Below are positions 40,808 to 43,052 of a stretch of DNA of 43,052 bases, in pieces. The notes under the pieces are model-generated. The model had not been told where the DNA came from, did no database searches, and saw only the letters and a list, made by a program, of their open reading frames with translations. A program made the position numbers and the translations under genes. The stretch comes from Acidimicrobiaceae bacterium (lineage in GTDB: Bacteria; Actinomycetota; Acidimicrobiia; Acidimicrobiales; Aldehydirespiratoraceae): NCBI GenBank assembly GCA_009845995.1, contig VXYK01000066.1, forward strand, positions 1-43,052, in the 5' to 3' direction. Each line of letters opens with the position of its first letter. Within the stretch, counting starts at the first letter, position 1.

Positions 40808-43052
40808 AGCTTTCGCTGCACCGATGGGGTGACGAAAGCGGTGCGATGCGCTAGGCGCGCGGTGTCGGTCAACTGCAGCCGGGCCCGTAGCGACAGGTCC
40901 TGTGAGGAAGTGCCGACCATCACCTCGATCTCGCCTTCTTCGACGATCAGACTGAAGTCGTTATCGAGAAAAGCGAGTTGGCTGGTGTCGAAATCGAATT
41001 CGACACGGCAGCGCTCCCCAGCATCCAGCGACACACGGTGAACACCGGCCAGTTGGCGTACGGGCCGTGTAATCGAACCCACAACATCACGAACATACAG
41101 TTGAACTACTTCGTCTCCCGCACGATCACCGGTGTTGGCGACCGTGCAGCCGATTGTCACCTTTTCGGTAGCGCGCACCTCGACCGCAGAAAGCGTCAAA
41201 TCGCTGAGTTCAAAAGTCGTGTAGGAGAGACCGTGCCCGAAACCCCACGCGGGCGCGCTCGTGCCATCGACATAAGCACGGCCCGACGATGTGCCGCTGC
41301 CATGCTTGTGGCCGTGATAACTCGGCGTTGCTCCCACACCCGCCGGGAACGATACGGGCAGCTTGCCGCCCGGATTCGACTCACCGAACAGCGCCGCGGC
41401 GATGGCTTCTGGTCCTTCGGGTCCGGGATGCCAAGCTTGCAGGATGGCGCGCGCGCCATCAAGGTCAGCAGCAAAATCAAGTGGACGACCGCTCAGAACA
41501 ACCGCAACCGTGGGCACACCGGTGGCGATCACCTCACGCGCAAGCTGAGACTGCGCACCGGGCAGTTCTAGGGTCTTGCGGTCGCGGCCCTCTCCGCCGG
41601 TGGCGTCACCGACCCATCCGGTCTTCTCCCCGATCACCAAAATCGCGACATCGCAAGCACGCGCCGCCGCAACTGCTTCGGCGATGCCGTCAGTTTCGGG
41701 CAACGTCCAGTCGCATCCCGCGACGCTGAGGCTGCGATTGGCACGAGCAGCGATTGCTTCGGCGATCGTGACCATGTTGGGGTAAAGGCCGTTGATCGCC
41801 TCATCAAGTTCCGCAGCGTCAATCATCGATTCGGTGCTGTGAAAAATCACCGAGACAACATCAAGCATCGGATCAGACGAGGCCGTTTCAGAGCCGTCGG
41901 ACACACCCGCCATTGTTGCTGCAAAGCCGCGTTCCATAGCTCGACCCAACTCAATGGCAGCCGCGGGAGTGTACGCCGCGAACAGGCCCCGTAGCGTCTG
42001 TGCCATCGGGCCGATCACCGCAATCGAACCCTGCTCAGCCGCGAGCGGCAGAACACCGTCGTTCTCAAGCAGAACAAGCGAAGCGTCCGTCAGCTTGCGG
42101 GACAACTCAAGAGCTTCGGCTGTCGCGAATACCTTGGGGGCGAGATCGGGGTCAACGGTGGGCGAATCAAACAAGCCAACCTGGAACCGCTGAGTCAGTG
42201 AACGCCTCACGGCACTATCCAGGATCGCCTCGTCAAGAGCACCCGATTCCACCAATTCGGGCAGAAACTTGTATCCGATCGCGGCGGGCAACTCGATATC
42301 GAGACCTGCAGAGACAGCTTGTCGACCGGCATCGGCATCGTCGGCTGCCACCGCCTGCGGCGAACGCAACCGAGTCACCGCCGAATAGTCAGCCACAACA
42401 CAACCATCGAAACCAAGACGGTCCCGCAACAACTCGGTGAGAATCTCATATGACCCCGCGACCGGCACGCCGTCAACCTCGTTGTATGAGTTCATCACAG
42501 AGGCCAGGCCTGCTTCGCGGATCGCGCCCTCAAAGGGGAGCGCAAAAACCTCATGCAGAGTACGCGGTCCTATCGGGCTTACGGTCTGATTGAGCGCCCC
42601 CTCACTGTAGGAGTACCCCAAGAAATGTTTGCCAGTAGCGATCGTGCCATGGCGCAAATCGTCGGTCTGCATGCCCCGCACGAAGGCGATTCCCATGGCG
42701 CAGCAGAGATACGGATCCTCGCCATAGGTTTCGTGGACGCGGCCCCAGCGCGCATCACGATTCACGTCAAGCACCGGCGACAACACATGGTTGATGCCGA
42801 CCGCACGCGCCTCGCGGCTGGCAACCGCAGTCATTTGCTCAATCAACCGCGGAGCGAACGTGGACGCCAGACCAATCGCGGTCGGAAAAGCAGTTGCAGA
42901 AGCTTGGACCAAACCCGACAGCGCCTCGTTGTGCACCATCGCCGGGATTTCAGCCTGGTGTTGTCGACCAGCCACTGTTGGATCATGTTCAGTTTCGACG
43001 CCAGTTCGCGCGGTTCGCTCGCCAGGCCCCCGCCCACGCAAAGATGACCCAC
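40804..43052 (-). pseudogene. GH3 beta-glucosidase-like gene, frameshifted and cut by the window edge
   Basis: Two frames together give a GH3 enzyme. From 43052 to about 42951 the protein reads VGHLCVGGGLASEP, then MIQQWLVDNTRL, the usual GH3 start region. From about 42950 to 40804 another frame carries on with EIPAMVHNEALSG, GEDPYLCC, GKHFLGYS, the nucleophile Asp in VVADYSAV, the GH3_C domain (about 330-590), and a C-terminal Fn3-like domain (VTIGCTVANTGDRAGDEVVQLYV). One base is missing near 42950 (minus strand CTGAAATCCCG where CTGGAAATCCCG would restore L-E-I-P). The rest is intact, so this is either a very recent mutation or a sequencing/assembly error. The 5' end lies beyond the window. 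It likely hydrolyses beta-glucosides or xylosides; no signal peptide can be judged. Confidence 0.85.

Noticed and set aside
1..43052. CRISPR array
   Set aside because: No set of short direct repeats with regular spacers was seen; the only repeats are the three palindromes and the 21-bp duplication.

Overview
The window looks like a chromosomal segment of a high-GC actinobacterium, most likely class Acidimicrobiia (Ilumatobacter-like). This is inferred from the family mix: LLM-class monooxygenase, FMO and Baeyer-Villiger type oxygenases, CaiB/BaiF CoA-transferase, several SDRs, citramalate synthase and a 'sunset' domain protein. Gene starts also fit: many have a TANNNT -10 box 6-8 nt before the start codon, the layout of leaderless actinobacterial transcripts. 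No rRNA, CRISPR array, plasmid or phage gene was seen.

Layout. (1) 1-2.2 kb: a small accessory stretch with an AbiEi/DUF559-type protein and a DUF4268 protein, bracketed by three copies of a ~47-53 bp imperfect palindrome, ending next to tRNA-Pro(TGG). (2) 2.3-9.9 kb: lipid or xenobiotic type genes: sulfotransferase, LLM oxygenase, Baeyer-Villiger type monooxygenase, MFS exporter, NTF2-like protein and two SDRs. (3) 9.9-12.3 kb: gltX with a DUF218 gene, tRNA-Gln(CTG) and tRNA-Glu(CTC), all on the minus strand. (4) 12.4-15.2 kb: a conserved hypothetical gene and a two-domain CoA-transferase. (5) 15.2-19.0 kb: a branched-chain amino acid operon leuB-ilvE-cimA, preceded by a leader peptide (MGSHGPLIVIIA) and an intrinsic terminator that together look like a transcription attenuator. 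(6) 19.0-27.1 kb: an SDR-FMO pair, an epoxide-hydrolase-like enzyme, greA, an acyl-CoA ligase, leuC, leuD and a sunset-domain protein. (7) 27.1-34.3 kb: a putative defence island: an IS481-type transposase remnant, an overlapping pair encoding a calcineurin-like phosphoesterase and an HSP90-like (GHKL) ATPase, an Abi_C protein, and an SfiI-type restriction enzyme overlapping its N4/N6 methyltransferase. (8) 34.5-43.05 kb: short-form serA, an S9 peptidase, an aminotransferase, serC, a phytanoyl-CoA dioxygenase family gene and a frameshifted GH3 glycosidase cut by the window edge.

How it fits together. CimA, LeuCD and LeuB can together supply the pyruvate-to-2-oxobutyrate route to isoleucine; LeuB, LeuCD and IlvE also serve leucine and the last step for all three branched-chain amino acids. 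This matches a leader peptide with Leu, Ile and Val codons. SerA and SerC cover two steps of serine synthesis. The best candidates for something undescribed are the phosphoesterase/HSP90-like pair, the attenuator, and the palindrome-bracketed accessory genes.
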